Origin: Paraburkholderia sp. UYCP14C
GTDB taxonomy: Bacteria > Pseudomonadota > Gammaproteobacteria > Burkholderiales > Burkholderiaceae
Length of the DNA: 64,000 bases
Direction: 5' to 3'
Assembly: GCF_004197395.1 (NCBI RefSeq)
Contig: NZ_SELS01000010.1
Coordinates: 124,001 to 188,000, forward strand
A program made the translations under genes and the position numbers. The notes under the pieces were generated by a model. The model worked only from the letters and a program-made list of their open reading frames with translations. It had not been told where the DNA came from and searched no databases. Shown piece by piece: positions 1-12,167 of this stretch. Every line of letters begins with the position of its first letter. Positions within the stretch are counted from its first letter, which is position 1.

Positions 1-1
1 C

Positions 2-2359
2 GGCCGGATGATCGTGATCGAGATGAACCCGCGTGTGTCGCGTTCGTCGGCGCTGGCGTCGAAGGCAACCGGCTTCCCGATCGCGAAGGTCGCGGCGAAG
101 CTCGCGGTCGGCTACACGCTCGACGAACTCAAGAACGAAATCACCGGCGGCCAGACCCCGGCATCGTTCGAACCGACGATCGACTACGTCGTCACGAAGA
201 TCCCGCGTTTCGCGTTCGAGAAATTCCGCGAAGCCGACTCGCGCCTGACCACGCAGATGAAGTCGGTCGGCGAAGTGATGGCGATCGGCCGCACCTTCCA
301 GGAGTCGTTCCAGAAAGCGCTGCGCGGCCTCGAGGTCGGGGTCGACGGTCTGGACGAAAAGACCAGCAATCGCGACGAGATCATCCGCGAGATCGGCGAA
401 GCCGGTCCGGATCGCATCTGGTATGTCGGCGATGCGTTCCGTGTCGGTATGAGCGCGCAGGAAATCTTCGAAGAGACCGCGATCGACCCGTGGTTCCTCG
501 CGCAGATCGAACAGATCGTGCTGAAGGAAAAGGCGCTGGCCGGCCGTACGCTCGCGAGCCTCTCGAAGGAAGAGCTGAAGTATCTGAAGCAGAGCGGCTT
601 CTCGGACCGGCGTCTGGCCAAGCTGCTCGGCGCGAAGACGGCGGACGTGCGCGCGCGCCGTATCGAGCTGAACGTACGTCCGGTGTACAAGCGCGTCGAC
701 ACCTGCGCGGCGGAGTTCGCGACCAAGACCGCATACATGTACTCGACCTACGAGGAAGAGTGCGAAGCGAATCCGACGAACAACAAGAAGATCATGGTGC
801 TGGGCGGCGGCCCGAACCGGATCGGCCAGGGTATCGAGTTCGACTACTGCTGCGTGCACGCCGCGCTCGCGATGCGCGAGGACGGCTATGAAACGATCAT
901 GGTCAACTGCAACCCGGAAACCGTGTCGACCGACTACGACACCTCCGACCGTCTGTACTTCGAATCGCTGACGCTCGAAGACGTGCTCGAAATCGTCGAC
1001 AAGGAAAAGCCGGTCGGCGTGATCGTGCAATACGGCGGCCAGACCCCGCTGAAGCTCGCACTCGATCTCGAAGCGAACGGTGTGCCGATCATCGGCACGT
1101 CGCCGGACATGATCGACGCGGCCGAAGACCGCGAGCGCTTCCAGAAGCTGCTGCAAGACCTCGGTCTGCGCCAACCGCCGAACCGCACCGCACGCGCCGA
1201 AGACGAAGCGCTGAAGCTCGCCGACGAAATCGGCTATCCACTCGTCGTGCGTCCGTCGTACGTGCTGGGCGGCCGCGCGATGGAGATCGTCCACGAACCG
1301 CGCGACCTCGAACGCTATATGCGCGAGGCCGTCAAGGTGTCGAACGATTCGCCGGTGCTGCTCGACCGCTTCCTGAACGACGCGATCGAATGCGACGTGG
1401 ATTGCATCTCGGATGGCGAAGCCGTGTTTATCGGCGGCGTGATGGAGCACATCGAACAGGCGGGCGTGCACTCGGGCGACTCGGCCTGCTCGCTGCCGCC
1501 GTATTCGCTGTCGAAGGCGACCGTCGCCGAACTGAAGCGCCAGACCGGCGCGATGGCGAAGGCGCTGAACGTGGTCGGCCTGATGAACGTGCAGTTCGCA
1601 ATCCAGCAGGTTCCGCAGGCTGATGGCTCGAAAGAAGACATCATCTACGTGCTCGAAGTGAACCCGCGCGCGTCGCGCACGGTGCCGTACGTGTCGAAGG
1701 CGACCAGCCTGCCGCTCGCGAAGATCGCGGCGCGCGCGATGGTCGGCCAGAAGCTCGCTGCGCAAGGCGTGACGAAGGAAGTCGAGCCGCCGTACTTCAG
1801 CGTGAAGGAAGCGGTGTTCCCGTTCGTCAAGTTCCCGGCGGTCGATCCGGTACTCGGACCTGAAATGCGTTCGACCGGCGAAGTGATGGGTGTCGGCCAG
1901 ACCTTCGGCGAGGCATTGTTCAAGTCGCAACTCGCGGCGGGTTCGCGTCTGCCGGAATCGGGCACGGTGCTGCTGACCGTGATGGATGCCGACAAGCCGA
2001 AGGCGGTCGAAGTCGCGCGCATGCTGCATGAGCTCGGCTACCCGATCGTCGCGACCAAGGGCACGGCTGCCGCGATCGAAGCGGCCGGCGTGCCGGTCAA
2101 GGTCGTCAACAAGGTGAAGGATGGCCGTCCGCACATCGTCGACATGATCAAGAACGGCGAGATTGCGCTGGTCTTCACGACGGTCGACGAAACGCGCGCG
2201 GCGATCGCCGATTCGCGTTCGATCCGCATGAGTGCGCAGGCGAACAAGGTCACCTACTACACGACGATGTCGGGCGCGCGTGCCGCGGTGGAGGGTCTTC
2301 GTTATCTGAAGAACCTGGAAGTCTATGATTTACAAGGACTCCATGCTCGCCTAAACTAA
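2..2359 (+). CDS. carB: Carbamoyl-phosphate synthase large subunit, 5'-truncated by the window
   Basis: Makes carbamoyl phosphate from bicarbonate, ATP and glutamine-derived ammonia for pyrimidine and arginine synthesis, as the partner of CarA. The frame is open from base 2 without a start, so about the first 290-300 residues lie outside. The first visible residues ([19 protein letters not shown]) are the end of the first ATP-grasp half. The oligomerisation region follows, then the second ATP-grasp half with the repeated motif [13 protein letters not shown], and a C-terminal MGS-type allosteric domain ending [14 protein letters not shown]. The duplicated ATP-grasp motif makes the identification secure. 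A structured terminator follows. Confidence 0.98.
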   Translation, partial: GRMIVIEMNPRVSRSSALASKATGFPIAKVAAKLAVGYTLDELKNEITGGQTPASFEPTIDYVVTKIPRFAFEKFREADSRLTTQMKSVGEVMAIGRTFQESFQKALRGLEVGVDGLDEKTSNRDEIIREIGEAGPDRIWYVGDAFRVGMSAQEIFEETAIDPWFLAQIEQIVLKEKALAGRTLASLSKEELKYLKQSGFSDRRLAKLLGAKTADVRARRIELNVRPVYKRVDTCAAEFATKTAYMYSTYEEECEANPTNNKKIMVLGGGPNRIGQGIEFDYCCVHAALAMREDGYETIMVNCNPETVSTDYDTSDRLYFESLTLEDVLEIVDKEKPVGVIVQYGGQTPLKLALDLEANGVPIIGTSPDMIDAAEDRERFQKLLQDLGLRQPPNRTARAEDEALKLADEIGYPLVVRPSYVLGGRAMEIVHEPRDLERYMREAVKVSNDSPVLLDRFLNDAIECDVDCISDGEAVFIGGVMEHIEQAGVHSGDSACSLPPYSLSKATVAELKRQTGAMAKALNVVGLMNVQFAIQQVPQADGSKEDIIYVLEVNPRASRTVPYVSKATSLPLAKIAARAMVGQKLAAQGVTKEVEPPYFSVKEAVFPFVKFPAVDPVLGPEMRSTGEVMGVGQTFGEALFKSQLAAGSRLPESGTVLLTVMDADKPKAVEVARMLHELGYPIVATKGTAAAIEAAGVPVKVVNKVKDGRPHIVDMIKNGEIALVFTTVDETRAAIADSRSIRMSAQANKVTYYTTMSGARAAVEGLRYLKNLEVYDLQGLHARLN

Positions 2360-2387
2360 GGCTTCGACTACCTGTCCAAGATGTAAG

Positions 2388-2483
2388 TGCCGCGGTTAAG
2401 CGGCGTTCCGCAGGTGCTGCGGCCCGGGTCTGTCCACGGGCGGCGGTTTTCGCGGAATGCACTTAACCGCGGTGATTTTTTTT
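2388..2483 (+). terminator. Branched terminator/leader between carB and greA
   Basis: Perfect 11-bp outer stem CCGCGGTTAAG (2390-2400) with CTTAACCGCGG (2462-2472), extendable by two G-U pairs, followed by eight T (2476-2483). The 61-nt interior folds further: CCGCAG/CTGCGG (2408-2422), CCCG/CGGG (2423-2440) and GCG/CGC (2443-2453). It can end carB transcripts. Only 29 nt separate the T-run from the greA start, so it may also lie inside the greA leader. Confidence 0.7.
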
Positions 2484-2512
2484 ATGGCCGTTTTTTGCCT
2501 CCAGAGTTGTTT

Positions 2513-2989
2513 ATGAGCACTATTCCATTGACGAAGCGCGGCGCAGACATGCTGCGCGATGAATTGCAGCGCCTGAAATCGGTTGAGCGTCCGGCCGTGA
2601 TCAACTCGATCGCGGAAGCGCGCGCCCAGGGCGATCTGTCGGAAAACGCGGAATACGACGCTGCGAAGGAAAAGCAGGGCTTCATCGAAGGCCGCATCGC
2701 CGAAATCGAGTCGAAGCTCGCAGGCGCGCAGGTGATCGATCCGTCGCAAGTGGAAGCGGACGGCCGCGTGGTGTTCGGCGCGACGCTCGAGCTCGAAGAC
2801 CTCGAGTCGGGTGCGTCTGTCAAATACCAGATCGTCGGCGACGACGAAGCGGACATCGACCACGGCCTGATTTCGATCAGCTCGCCGATCGCGCGTGCGC
2901 TGATCGGCAAGTCGGAAGGCGACGTCGCGTCGGTGCAGGCACCGGGCGGCATCCGCGAATACGAAATCATCGCGGTCAGCTACATCTGA
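2513..2989 (+). CDS. greA: Transcription elongation factor GreA
   Basis: 158 residues, the usual GreA length. It rescues backtracked RNA polymerase by stimulating transcript cleavage through the secondary channel. The N-terminal coiled coil carries the acidic tip region ([13 protein letters not shown], about residues 41-53), followed by the FKBP-like C-terminal domain ([14 protein letters not shown]). The ATG at 2513 was chosen because it gives the family length. An in-frame upstream extension to 2387 would run through the carB terminator stem. It follows carB, as in other Burkholderiaceae. Confidence 0.97.
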   Translation: MSTIPLTKRGADMLRDELQRLKSVERPAVINSIAEARAQGDLSENAEYDAAKEKQGFIEGRIAEIESKLAGAQVIDPSQVEADGRVVFGATLELEDLESGASVKYQIVGDDEADIDHGLISISSPIARALIGKSEGDVASVQAPGGIREYEIIAVSYI

Positions 2990-2991
2990 GG

Positions 2992-3519
2992 ATGGCGCCG
3001 GTGTCTCTGATGCCGCATCGTTTTTTCCGCCTGTTGACGGTGGTGTGGGTCGGTAGTCTGCTGACTATCGGCTATGCGGTGGCGCCCGTGTTGTTCACGA
3101 CGCTCGACCGGACCACGGCGGGTGCCGTTGCCGCTCAGCTGTTTCGTATTCAGGGTGTGATTGGCGTCGTGTGCGGCATTTTGTTGCTTGGTCTCGCCAA
3201 TCTGCTCGTACGGCGCGGAAGTGGCGTGTATCGCCGTCTGCGGTGGCTACTCGCCGGCATGCTCGTATGCGTGCTGGTTGGGTATTTCGCGTTGCAGCCG
3301 TTCATGAACGCGATGCGCGTGGCTGCGCTCGAGGCGGGCAGCGACGTCGGACACTCCGTTTATGCGACGCGCTTTGGCATTCTGCATGGCGTGTCGAGTC
3401 TGTTTTATCTGATCGAGAGCCTGCTGGGTGTCGCGCTCGTTTGGCTGCTGCCGGCGCGAGTCGGTGCTGCGGCCGAGGAGGAGGGCGCGCGCGAAGTCAG
3501 AGGGAAGGTGGCAGGCTGA
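2992..3519 (+). CDS. DUF4149-type small membrane protein
   Basis: 175 residues with about four hydrophobic segments: near residues 11-33, 48-72, 84-102 and 124-148. The motif GYAVAPVLFTTL after the first segment and the overall topology match the DUF4149/TMEM205-like family found beside greA in Burkholderiales. No function is established. It starts 2 nt after the greA stop, so it is probably cotranscribed. Start choice is uncertain: ATG 2992 has its purine-rich site too close, while GTG 3001 and ATG 3010 are in frame. Confidence 0.8.
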   Translation: MAPVSLMPHRFFRLLTVVWVGSLLTIGYAVAPVLFTTLDRTTAGAVAAQLFRIQGVIGVVCGILLLGLANLLVRRGSGVYRRLRWLLAGMLVCVLVGYFALQPFMNAMRVAALEAGSDVGHSVYATRFGILHGVSSLFYLIESLLGVALVWLLPARVGAAAEEEGAREVRGKVAG

Positions 3520-3710
3520 AGCTTGCGGATGGTGTGACGCGGCACTATTGCCGCCGGTCGGATCCGATGCTCGCGATCGGCCTCACGTTGCGACGAATCG
3601 TTGCGATTCCAGTGCCAATTGCAGTTCATTCGCGATCTTGCCTCGCACCTTTCGCTCAAGGTCACCAAGGCACGGTGCGGAATCGATCCGCACCTTGTTC
3701 GCGCGTTGTG

Positions 3711-4238
3711 TTACTTCGACTGATGCGAACGCTTCGCGCTGGTTTGACGCTTCTTCGCGCGCTTGATGTTGCCGCCCTGCGTCACGCGTTCATTGCCGCG
3801 TACCAGCACCGCTTTGGCTCGCGGCTTGCGCATCGGCACGTCGGTTGGCTTGACGACTTTGACGACGCGCGGTGCGCGTCCCTTGGCCGGCCGGGCTTCT
3901 TCAGCTGCCGCTTCGCGGGCGCTCGGCAACGCGCCGCGCTTCGCTTTTGCCGCCGGCTGTGCCGCTTCGGGCTTCCAGATCACGAGCAGCTTGCCGATAT
4001 GCTGGATCGGCGCCGCGTTCAGGGTGTCGCAAATCTCTTCGTAGATGGCGATGCGCTCCTCGCGCTCATCGCCGAACACGCGGATTTTGATCAGTTGATG
4101 CGCGGCGAGGTGCACCTTGATTTCGGCGAGCACAGCGTCGGTCAAGCCTTCGGCCCCGACGAGCACGACCGGTTTGAGCGCATGTGCCTGGGAGCGCAAC
4201 TCGGCGCGTTGGTCGGAAGAGACTTTGAGGGCTGGCAT
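3711..4238 (-). CDS. yhbY: YhbY-family CRM-domain RNA-binding protein
   Basis: 175 residues. The first ~95 form a CRM domain: RAELRSQAHALKPVVLVG contains the family G-x-x-G-like surface, then KIRVFGDEREER and IQHIGKLLVIWKP. Family members bind pre-50S ribosomal particles. The remaining ~80 residues are a basic, Lys/Arg/Ala-rich and probably disordered tail, longer than in E. coli YhbY. It is divergent from rlmE, a conserved arrangement (yhbY/rlmE-ftsH) that supports a ribosome-assembly role. Identification is firm; the tail's role is unknown. Confidence 0.93.
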   Translation of the reverse strand: MPALKVSSDQRAELRSQAHALKPVVLVGAEGLTDAVLAEIKVHLAAHQLIKIRVFGDEREERIAIYEEICDTLNAAPIQHIGKLLVIWKPEAAQPAAKAKRGALPSAREAAAEEARPAKGRAPRVVKVVKPTDVPMRKPRAKAVLVRGNERVTQGGNIKRAKKRQTSAKRSHQSK

Positions 4239-4373
4239 GGAAAGTGGGAGACTCGACTAAAATGGCGGCTCGTGCGTTTTCGTCCGATCGCCGAGCGATT
4301 CGGGCGGCTTGATTCGGCAGGGCGCGCGTCAGTACAACAGAATCGCGGATGGTCGCCAGTCTGGCGGTGGCCG

Positions 4374-4402
4374 CGTGAATTAACCGCGTATTATCCCCTA
4401 AA
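4374..4402 (+). promoter_or_regulatory. Candidate heat-shock (sigma-32-like) promoter for rlmE-ftsH
   Basis: CGTGAAT (4374-4380), 14-nt spacer, CCCCTAAA (4395-4402), compared with the CTTGAAA / CCCCATNT consensus. The overlapping TATTAT (4389-4394) could instead serve as a sigma-70 -10 box. It lies 34 nt before the rlmE start. Confidence 0.35.
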
Positions 4403-4435
4403 GCGCGACCCTACGCAGCAATAGTTCAATCTTTA

Positions 4436-5098
4436 ATGGCAAAAAACAAGTTCAATACCGCGTGGCTGCACGACCACATCAACGACCCGTACGTCAAAAT
4501 GGCGCAGCGGGAAGGCTATCGTGCCCGCGCGGCCTACAAGCTCAAGGAAATCGACGAGCAGGACAAGCTGATCCGTCCGGGGCAGGTGATCGTCGATCTG
4601 GGTTCCTCGCCAGGCAGCTGGAGCCAGTACGCGCGCAACAAGCTCGCTGGCGGCTCGCAACGCAACGCTGAACGCGAAGGTGGCATCGACGGCACGATCA
4701 TCGCTCTGGACATCCTGCCGATGGAGCCCGTGGCCGACGTGCACTTCATCCAGGGCGATTTCCGTGAAGACTCGGTGCTGGTCCAGCTCGAAGAATTGGT
4801 CGGTGCGCGCCAAGTAGACCTTGTAATTTCGGATATGGCGCCCAACCTGTCGGGCGTGGCGATCGCGGATGCGGCGCGGATCGAGCATTTATGCGATCTC
4901 GCGCTCGAATTTTCGCAAAACCACCTGAAACCGGATGGTGCCCTTTTAGTCAAATGCTTTCACGGCAGCGGATATAGTCAGATTGTCGAAAAGTTCAAGC
5001 GCCAATTCAAGGTGGTGGCGGCCCGCAAGCCGAAGGCATCGCGTGATAAATCGTCAGAAACATTTATTTTGGGTAAGCATCTGAAGCGTCCCGCGTAG
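4436..5098 (+). CDS. rlmE: 23S rRNA (uridine-2'-O)-methyltransferase RlmE
   Basis: 220 residues, FtsJ/RrmJ family. It methylates the 2'-O of U2552 in the 50S A-loop using SAM. The SAM motif is [16 protein letters not shown] (about residues 50-65). The catalytic K-D-K-E set is visible: Lys of AAYKLKEID, Asp of VISDMAPN, Lys of LLVKCFHG and Glu near SSETFILG. It precedes ftsH by 189 nt, the classical rlmE-ftsH heat-shock pairing. Confidence 0.97.
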   Translation: MAKNKFNTAWLHDHINDPYVKMAQREGYRARAAYKLKEIDEQDKLIRPGQVIVDLGSSPGSWSQYARNKLAGGSQRNAEREGGIDGTIIALDILPMEPVADVHFIQGDFREDSVLVQLEELVGARQVDLVISDMAPNLSGVAIADAARIEHLCDLALEFSQNHLKPDGALLVKCFHGSGYSQIVEKFKRQFKVVAARKPKASRDKSSETFILGKHLKRPA

Positions 5099-5287
5099 GG
5101 ATGCGGCGAGTCAGTTACACCTCTGTCAATAATGAGCCGGATGCGTCGGGGACCGGCGTCAAGCTGGCCAGCTACCCTATTTCCGTGGTAGTGAAACGTT
5201 ATGGCAGGGGTCTGCGGACTGGATTAGAATGCTTTCGTGGTGCCGCAAGGCAAATGTAGGCGCCCGTCTAAGTGAAGGAGTGGTGCT

Positions 5288-7177
<1,890 letters not shown>

Positions 7178-7197
7178 TCGGCAGTCAATAGAAAGTG

Positions 7198-7228
7198 CGG
7201 GCCGGTGTGCTACACACCGGCCCGTTTT
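7198..7228 (+). terminator. Intrinsic terminator after ftsH
   Basis: Perfect 12-bp stem CGGGCCGGTGTG / CACACCGGCCCG with a 3-nt loop, then TTTT. It separates ftsH from folP and argues against any folP start upstream of it. Confidence 0.9.
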
Positions 7229-7260
7229 GCATTTATCCGTTCCAAGTGAAGCATTGCTAC

Positions 7261-8160
7261 GTGTCGAAAGTCGATTCTTCTTCCGTACCCATTCCAGAGC
7301 CGCTGCAATGCGGCCGTTTCAAGCTGACGTTCGAACGCCCGTTGATCATGGGCATCCTGAACGTCACGCCCGATTCCTTCTCCGACGGCGGCATGTTCGC
7401 GATGCGCGGCGATGCGCTGCGCCAGGCCGAGCGCATGATGCTCGAAGGCGCGGACCTCATCGATATCGGCGGGGAATCGACGCGTCCCGGCGCGCCGCCA
7501 GTGCCGCTCGACGAAGAACTGGAGCGGGTGATACCGCTCGTCGAGCAACTGCGTGGTGCGAACGTGCCGTTGTCGGTCGATACGTACAAGCCGGAAGTCA
7601 TGCGTCATGCGTTGAGCGCGGGCGCCGACCTGATCAACGACATCTGGGGCTTGCGCATGCCCGGCGCGATCGACGCGGTGCGCGACAGCGACTGCGGCCT
7701 TTGTGTAATGCATATGCTCGGCGAGCCGCAGACCATGCAGTTGGGCGAGCCGCGCTATGTCGACGTCGTCAGCGAGGTGCGTCAATTCCTCGAGGAGCGT
7801 GTCGCGACGTTGCAGCAGGCGGGGATTGCGCGCGAACGCATTAGCGTCGATCCCGGTTTCGGCTTCGGCAAGGTCGTCGTCGAGCACAACTACGCGTTGC
7901 TCGCGCATCTGCGCGACACGGCACCGCGCGCCGCATCGCCCTATCCAATTCTTGCTGGCATGTCGCGCAAATCGATGATTGGCGCGGTGACGGGGCGCCC
8001 GGCGCCCGAGCGCGTGGCCGGCAGCATCGCCGCGGCGGTGTGCGCGGCCGAGCGGGGCGCCGCGATCCTGCGCGTACACGACGTCGCGCAAACAGTCGAT
8101 GCATTGAAAGTATGGGCAACCCTGCGCGACGCAGCCAATCAGAGCCGCGCGAACGGTTGA
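7261..8160 (+). CDS. folP: Dihydropteroate synthase
   Basis: 299 residues from GTG 7261. Condenses p-aminobenzoate with hydroxymethyl-dihydropterin diphosphate in folate synthesis and is the sulfonamide target. Family signatures are present: [16 protein letters not shown] (~28-43), [11 protein letters not shown] (~71-81), DINDIWG-type loop and the C-terminal [13 protein letters not shown] with RVHDV. The frame is open further upstream, but that part crosses the ftsH terminator, so GTG 7261 was chosen; its ribosome site is weak. It sits between ftsH and glmM, as in many proteobacteria. Confidence 0.95.
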   Translation: MSKVDSSSVPIPEPLQCGRFKLTFERPLIMGILNVTPDSFSDGGMFAMRGDALRQAERMMLEGADLIDIGGESTRPGAPPVPLDEELERVIPLVEQLRGANVPLSVDTYKPEVMRHALSAGADLINDIWGLRMPGAIDAVRDSDCGLCVMHMLGEPQTMQLGEPRYVDVVSEVRQFLEERVATLQQAGIARERISVDPGFGFGKVVVEHNYALLAHLRDTAPRAASPYPILAGMSRKSMIGAVTGRPAPERVAGSIAAAVCAAERGAAILRVHDVAQTVDALKVWATLRDAANQSRANG

Positions 8161-8189
8161 CCCCGCAGCCACATACAGGGAGAACAAAT

Positions 8190-9548
8190 ATGGCACGTCG
8201 TTACTTCGGAACGGACGGTATTCGAGGCAAGGTCGGCGAAGGTCCGATCACGCCGGAATTCGTGTTGCGTCTCGGCTACGCGGCCGGCAAGGTGCTCGCG
8301 GGCGCCGATCGATGGGCGAAAACGGGCACCCGCCCGACCGTGCTGATCGGCAAGGACACGCGGGTCTCGGGCTACATGCTCGAAGCCGCGCTCGAATCGG
8401 GCTTTTCGGCGGCAGGCGTCGACGTGATGCTGGCCGGGCCGATGCCGACACCCGGCATCGCCTATCTGACGCGCGCGCTGCGGCTTGCCGCCGGCGTCGT
8501 GATCAGCGCATCGCACAACCCGTACTACGACAACGGCATCAAATTCTTCTCGGCCGACGGCAACAAGCTGCCGGACGACGTCGAAGCGCTGATCGAGGAG
8601 CAGCTCGAGCTGCCGCTCGCGTGCGCGCCGTCCGAGCGTTTGGGCAAGGCACGCCGTCTCGACGACGCGGCCGGCCGCTACATCGAGTTCTGCAAGAGCA
8701 CGTTCCCGGCCGCTTACGACCTGCGCGGCATGAAGCTCGTCGTCGATTGCGCGCACGGCGCCGCATACGACGTCGCGCCGCATGTGTTCCATGAGCTCGG
8801 CGCGGAAGTGATCCCGATCGGCGTCTCGCCGAACGGCTTCAATATCAACGACGGCGTCGGCGCAACCGCGCCGGATGCGCTGGTTCGCGCGGTGCGGGCG
8901 AACCACGCGGACCTCGGTATCGCGCTTGATGGCGACGCCGACCGTCTGCAGGTCGTCGACGCATCCGGCCGCCTGTTCAACGGCGACGAACTGCTATACG
9001 TGCTGGTCAAAGACCGGATCGCGACCGCCGGCCACGTGGAAGGTGCGGTCGGCACGCTGATGACCAACATGGCCGTGGAAGTCGCGCTGCAGAAAGCCGG
9101 CGTGAAGTTCGTGCGCGCCGCGGTCGGCGACCGCTATGTGCTCGAACAGCTTCGCGAGCACGGTTGGCAGCTCGGTGCGGAAGGCTCGGGCCACATTCTG
9201 TCGCTCGATCGCCATTCGACCGGCGACGGCATCGTCTCCGCTCTGCTCGTGCTGGCGGCCATGCAGCGCAGCGGCAAGTCGCTCGCCAATCTGCTCGACG
9301 GTGTCACGCTGTTCCCGCAGAAGCTGATCAACGTGCGCATGAAGCCCGGCGCCGACTGGAAGGGTAGCGAGAAGATTCGTAGCGCGATCAAGATGGCCGA
9401 AGGCGCGCTCGACGGCCGCGGTCGCGTGCTGATCCGCGCGTCGGGCACCGAGCCGGTACTACGCGTGATGGTGGAGGCGCAGAACGCTGCGGACGCGCTC
9501 GCACATTCGGAAGCGATTGCCGAAGCCGTGAGGGTGGCGACGGCCTGA
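8190..9548 (+). CDS. glmM: Phosphoglucosamine mutase GlmM
   Basis: 452 residues. Interconverts glucosamine-6-phosphate and glucosamine-1-phosphate, feeding UDP-GlcNAc for peptidoglycan and LPS. The N-terminus [10 protein letters not shown] is the family start. The phosphoserine loop ISASHNP places the active serine at residue 108. The Mg-binding loop is DGDADR, and the C-terminal phosphate-binding loop is [17 protein letters not shown] 8190 follows AGGGAGA. It starts 29 nt after folP, so a folP-glmM operon is likely. Confidence 0.97.
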   Translation: MARRYFGTDGIRGKVGEGPITPEFVLRLGYAAGKVLAGADRWAKTGTRPTVLIGKDTRVSGYMLEAALESGFSAAGVDVMLAGPMPTPGIAYLTRALRLAAGVVISASHNPYYDNGIKFFSADGNKLPDDVEALIEEQLELPLACAPSERLGKARRLDDAAGRYIEFCKSTFPAAYDLRGMKLVVDCAHGAAYDVAPHVFHELGAEVIPIGVSPNGFNINDGVGATAPDALVRAVRANHADLGIALDGDADRLQVVDASGRLFNGDELLYVLVKDRIATAGHVEGAVGTLMTNMAVEVALQKAGVKFVRAAVGDRYVLEQLREHGWQLGAEGSGHILSLDRHSTGDGIVSALLVLAAMQRSGKSLANLLDGVTLFPQKLINVRMKPGADWKGSEKIRSAIKMAEGALDGRGRVLIRASGTEPVLRVMVEAQNAADALAHSEAIAEAVRVATA

Positions 9549-9861
9549 TCGCTTCCCGATCAGGCGGTGGGCGGTGGCGATCGCCCACCGCCGCCTGCCT
9601 GAGCTTCGCCACCAGAAGCGTCGGTGGGCCCCACCGACCGCGTGGCCGGGTGTCACCCCCAACGAAGGCTCCTTCTTCACCGCAACAAACTCCCTCGCCG
9701 AATCCGCCATAAGATAGGCACGTCCCGCGCCAAAACGACCCTCCACGCAGAGCGCAAACGTTAGCGTCCCATCTTTTTCGTCTACCTTGAAAAAAGCGAT
9801 GCAACGCGCATCGTGAGACCGCCAATTCGCCGGCTCCGGCACCTTTCACTGGGTAATATTA
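9549..9861. other. Spacer after glmM: GC hairpin and an orphan minus-strand reading frame
   Basis: Just after glmM a GC-rich hairpin can form (GGTGGGCG with CGCCCACC, about 9566-9590) without a T-run. On the minus strand a GTG-initiated frame from 9842 toward 9640 encodes a plausible-looking stretch (CIAFFKVDEKDGTLTFALC). It continues without a stop into antisense glmM and has no clear end. It could be a decayed gene remnant. I recognise no family and do not call it as a gene. Confidence 0.3.
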
Positions 9862-9900
9862 CTGTCACATCCGATTCATCATCGGTCACGTTTTTGTCAT
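9862..9900 (+). promoter_or_regulatory. Pho box (PhoB-binding repeats) upstream of pstS
   Basis: Two pairs of 7-mers with the PhoB 11-bp period: CTGTCAC (9862) with GATTCAT (9873), and CGGTCAC (9883) with TTGTCAT (9894). Consensus is CTGTCAT-N4-CTGTCAT. A weak -10 TAAGCT lies at 9911-9916. This implies induction of pstSCAB by phosphate starvation. Confidence 0.75.
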
Positions 9901-9973
9901 AAAGAGACCCTAAGCTTCGCGGTGTTCGAGTTTCACGCTCACACCACACGCTCACACCCCCCTTGGAGGTCTC

Positions 9974-11005
9974 ATGAAATTGATGCAAACCGTGTTCGCT
10001 GGCGTCGCTGGCGCGCTCTTCGCAATCGCAGCGCAAGCCGCAGACATCACCGGCGCGGGCAGCACGTTCGCGGCACCGATTTACACGAAGTGGGCCGACG
10101 CTTATCAGAAGACCGGCGGCGGCAAGGTTAACTACCAAGGTATCGGTTCGTCGGGCGGCATCAAGCAGATCGAGGCAAAGACCGTCGATTTCGCTGGTTC
10201 GGACGCTCCGCTGAAGGACGACGAACTCGCGAAGGCAGGCCTGTTCCAGTTCCCGACGGTGGTCGGCGGCGTGGTGCCGGCAGTCAACGTGCCGGGCGTG
10301 AAGCCGGGCGAACTGGTGCTGTCGGGTGAAGTGCTCGGCGACATCTATCTGGGCAAGATCAAGAAGTGGAACGACCCGGCAATCGTCGCGCTGAACCCGA
10401 AGGTCAAGCTGCCGGATCTGGACATCGCCGTGGTGCGCCGCGCCGACGGTTCGGGCACCAGCTTCATCTGGACGAACTACCTGTCGAAGGTCAACCCGGA
10501 ATGGAAGACCAAGGTCGGCGAAGGCGCGACGGTCAACTGGCCGACCGGCACGGGCGGCAAGGGTAACGACGGCGTCGCGGCATTCGTGCAGCGTCTGCCG
10601 GGCGCGATCGGCTACGTCGAATGGGCGTACGCCAAGCAGAACCACATGAACTATGTCGCGATGAAGAACGAATCGGGCGCCGTGGTTCAGCCGGAGACCG
10701 ACACGTTCAAGGCAGCCGCTGCTGGCGCCGACTGGTCGAAGTCGTTCTACCAGATCCTGACGAACGAGCCGGGCAAGAACGCATGGCCGATCGTCGGCGC
10801 GACGTTCGTGCTGCTGCACACGACGCAGGACAAGGCCCCGCAAGGCGCGGAAACGCTGAAGTTCTTCGACTGGGCGTTCAAGAACGGCGGTCAGGCTGCG
10901 AACGATCTCGACTACATCTCGCTGCCGCAGTCGGTCGTGTCGGAAATCAAGACGCAGTGGAAGCAGAAGGTGAAGGATTCGGCAGGCAAGACGCTCGCCG
11001 AGTAA
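9974..11005 (+). CDS. pstS: Phosphate ABC transporter substrate-binding protein PstS
   Basis: 343 residues, periplasmic, high-affinity phosphate binding. The Sec signal peptide is residues 1-~22 ([13 protein letters not shown] before ADITGAG). Phosphate-contact motifs are [14 protein letters not shown] (~27), GSSGGIKQI (~57), [11 protein letters not shown] (~157) and [19 protein letters not shown] lies 6 nt before ATG 9974. First gene of the pst-pho operon behind a Pho box. Two hairpins follow that probably raise pstS mRNA over the membrane genes. Confidence 0.98.
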   Translation: MKLMQTVFAGVAGALFAIAAQAADITGAGSTFAAPIYTKWADAYQKTGGGKVNYQGIGSSGGIKQIEAKTVDFAGSDAPLKDDELAKAGLFQFPTVVGGVVPAVNVPGVKPGELVLSGEVLGDIYLGKIKKWNDPAIVALNPKVKLPDLDIAVVRRADGSGTSFIWTNYLSKVNPEWKTKVGEGATVNWPTGTGGKGNDGVAAFVQRLPGAIGYVEWAYAKQNHMNYVAMKNESGAVVQPETDTFKAAAAGADWSKSFYQILTNEPGKNAWPIVGATFVLLHTTQDKAPQGAETLKFFDWAFKNGGQAANDLDYISLPQSVVSEIKTQWKQKVKDSAGKTLAE

Positions 11006-11018
11006 CAGGCGTAAGCTG

Positions 11019-11077
11019 GCGCGGTCGATCAGGACCGCGCGCTGTAACACCCCGGCCGTCCTCGTGCGAGGACGGCC
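11019..11077 (+). repeat. Two tandem hairpins between pstS and pstC
   Basis: GCGCGGTC / GACCGCGC (11019-11040, 8 bp, 6-nt loop) and GGCCGTCCTCG / CGAGGACGGCC (11054-11077, about 10 bp with a tetraloop). Neither has a T-run. The position, after a binding-protein gene, fits a 3'-stabilising or partial-termination element for differential expression. Confidence 0.7.
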
Positions 11078-11165
11078 TGCGACTTTCACGCGGCATGCGC
11101 CGCATGCATGACCCACCGCCCGACATGTGTCGTCCGGCAACTGGAAACAGGTCCCTCAGGCTCTC

Positions 11166-12167
11166 ATGTCCGATATTCATCTAGCGTCCGGCACGAGCCG
11201 GGCCACTCCGCCTGGCAGCGCGTCGCAGCAAAAAGCGCCTGGCCGCTCCGGCGATGTGATCTTCGGCGGCCTCGCACGCCTTTCCGCCATCGTCACGCTG
11301 TTGCTGCTCGGCGGCATCATCGTGTCCCTGATCGTCGCTTCGATGCCGTCGATTCGCGAGTTCGGTCTCGCGTTCCTGTGGACGGCGGTGTGGGATCCAC
11401 CCAGCAAGCAATTTGGCGCGCTCGTGCCGATCTACGGCACCGTCGCGACGTCGATCATCGCTCTCGTCATCGCAGTGCCCGTCAGCTTCGGCATCGCGCT
11501 GTTCCTGACCGAACTGTCACCCGCGTGGCTGCGCCGGCCGCTCGGCATCGCGATCGAACTGCTCGCCGCGATTCCGTCGATCGTCTACGGCATGTGGGGT
11601 CTGCTCGTGTTCGCGCCGATTTTCGCGGTGTGGTTCCAGAAACCGCTCGGCGCGGTGCTCGGCAGCATTCCGATCGTCGGCGCGCTGTTCGCCGGTCCGC
11701 CGATCGGCATCGGCATTCTGTGCGCGGGCGTGATCCTCGCGATCATGATCATCCCGTACATCGCGGCGGTGATGCGCGACGTGTTCGAAGTGACGCCGGT
11801 GCTGCTGAAGGAATCGGCCTACGGTATCGGCTGCACGACGTGGGAAGTGATGTGGAAAATCGTGCTGCCGTTCACCAAGACGGGTGTGATCGGCGGCGTC
11901 ATGCTTGGCCTCGGCCGCGCGCTGGGTGAGACGATGGCGGTCACCTTCGTGATCGGCAACACCAATCTGCTCGACAATATTTCGCTGTTTTCGCCGGGCA
12001 ACAGCATCACGTCGGCGCTCGCCAACGAGTTCGCGGAAGCGGACCCGGGCCTGCACACGTCGGCGCTGATGGAGCTCGGCCTGATCCTGTTCGTGATTAC
12101 CTTCATCGTGCTGGCGATTTCGAAAATCATGCTGCTGCGTCTAGAGAAAGGGGAGGGCGCGAAATGA
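11166..12167 (+). CDS. pstC: Phosphate ABC transporter permease PstC
   Basis: 333 residues from ATG 11166. Inner-membrane subunit of the PstSCAB importer. After an N-terminal Ser/Gly/Pro-rich ~30 residues come six hydrophobic segments. The cytoplasmic EAA-type loop is visible ([14 protein letters not shown] region, preceded by [21 protein letters not shown]). An alternative start at 11127 is in frame but falls directly after the hairpins. The last four bases overlap the pstA start (ATGA), implying translational coupling. Confidence 0.96.
   Translation: MSDIHLASGTSRATPPGSASQQKAPGRSGDVIFGGLARLSAIVTLLLLGGIIVSLIVASMPSIREFGLAFLWTAVWDPPSKQFGALVPIYGTVATSIIALVIAVPVSFGIALFLTELSPAWLRRPLGIAIELLAAIPSIVYGMWGLLVFAPIFAVWFQKPLGAVLGSIPIVGALFAGPPIGIGILCAGVILAIMIIPYIAAVMRDVFEVTPVLLKESAYGIGCTTWEVMWKIVLPFTKTGVIGGVMLGLGRALGETMAVTFVIGNTNLLDNISLFSPGNSITSALANEFAEADPGLHTSALMELGLILFVITFIVLAISKIMLLRLEKGEGAK

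Noticed and set aside
7195-7260. Longer folP start upstream of GTG 7261
   Set aside because: It would translate through the ftsH terminator hairpin.
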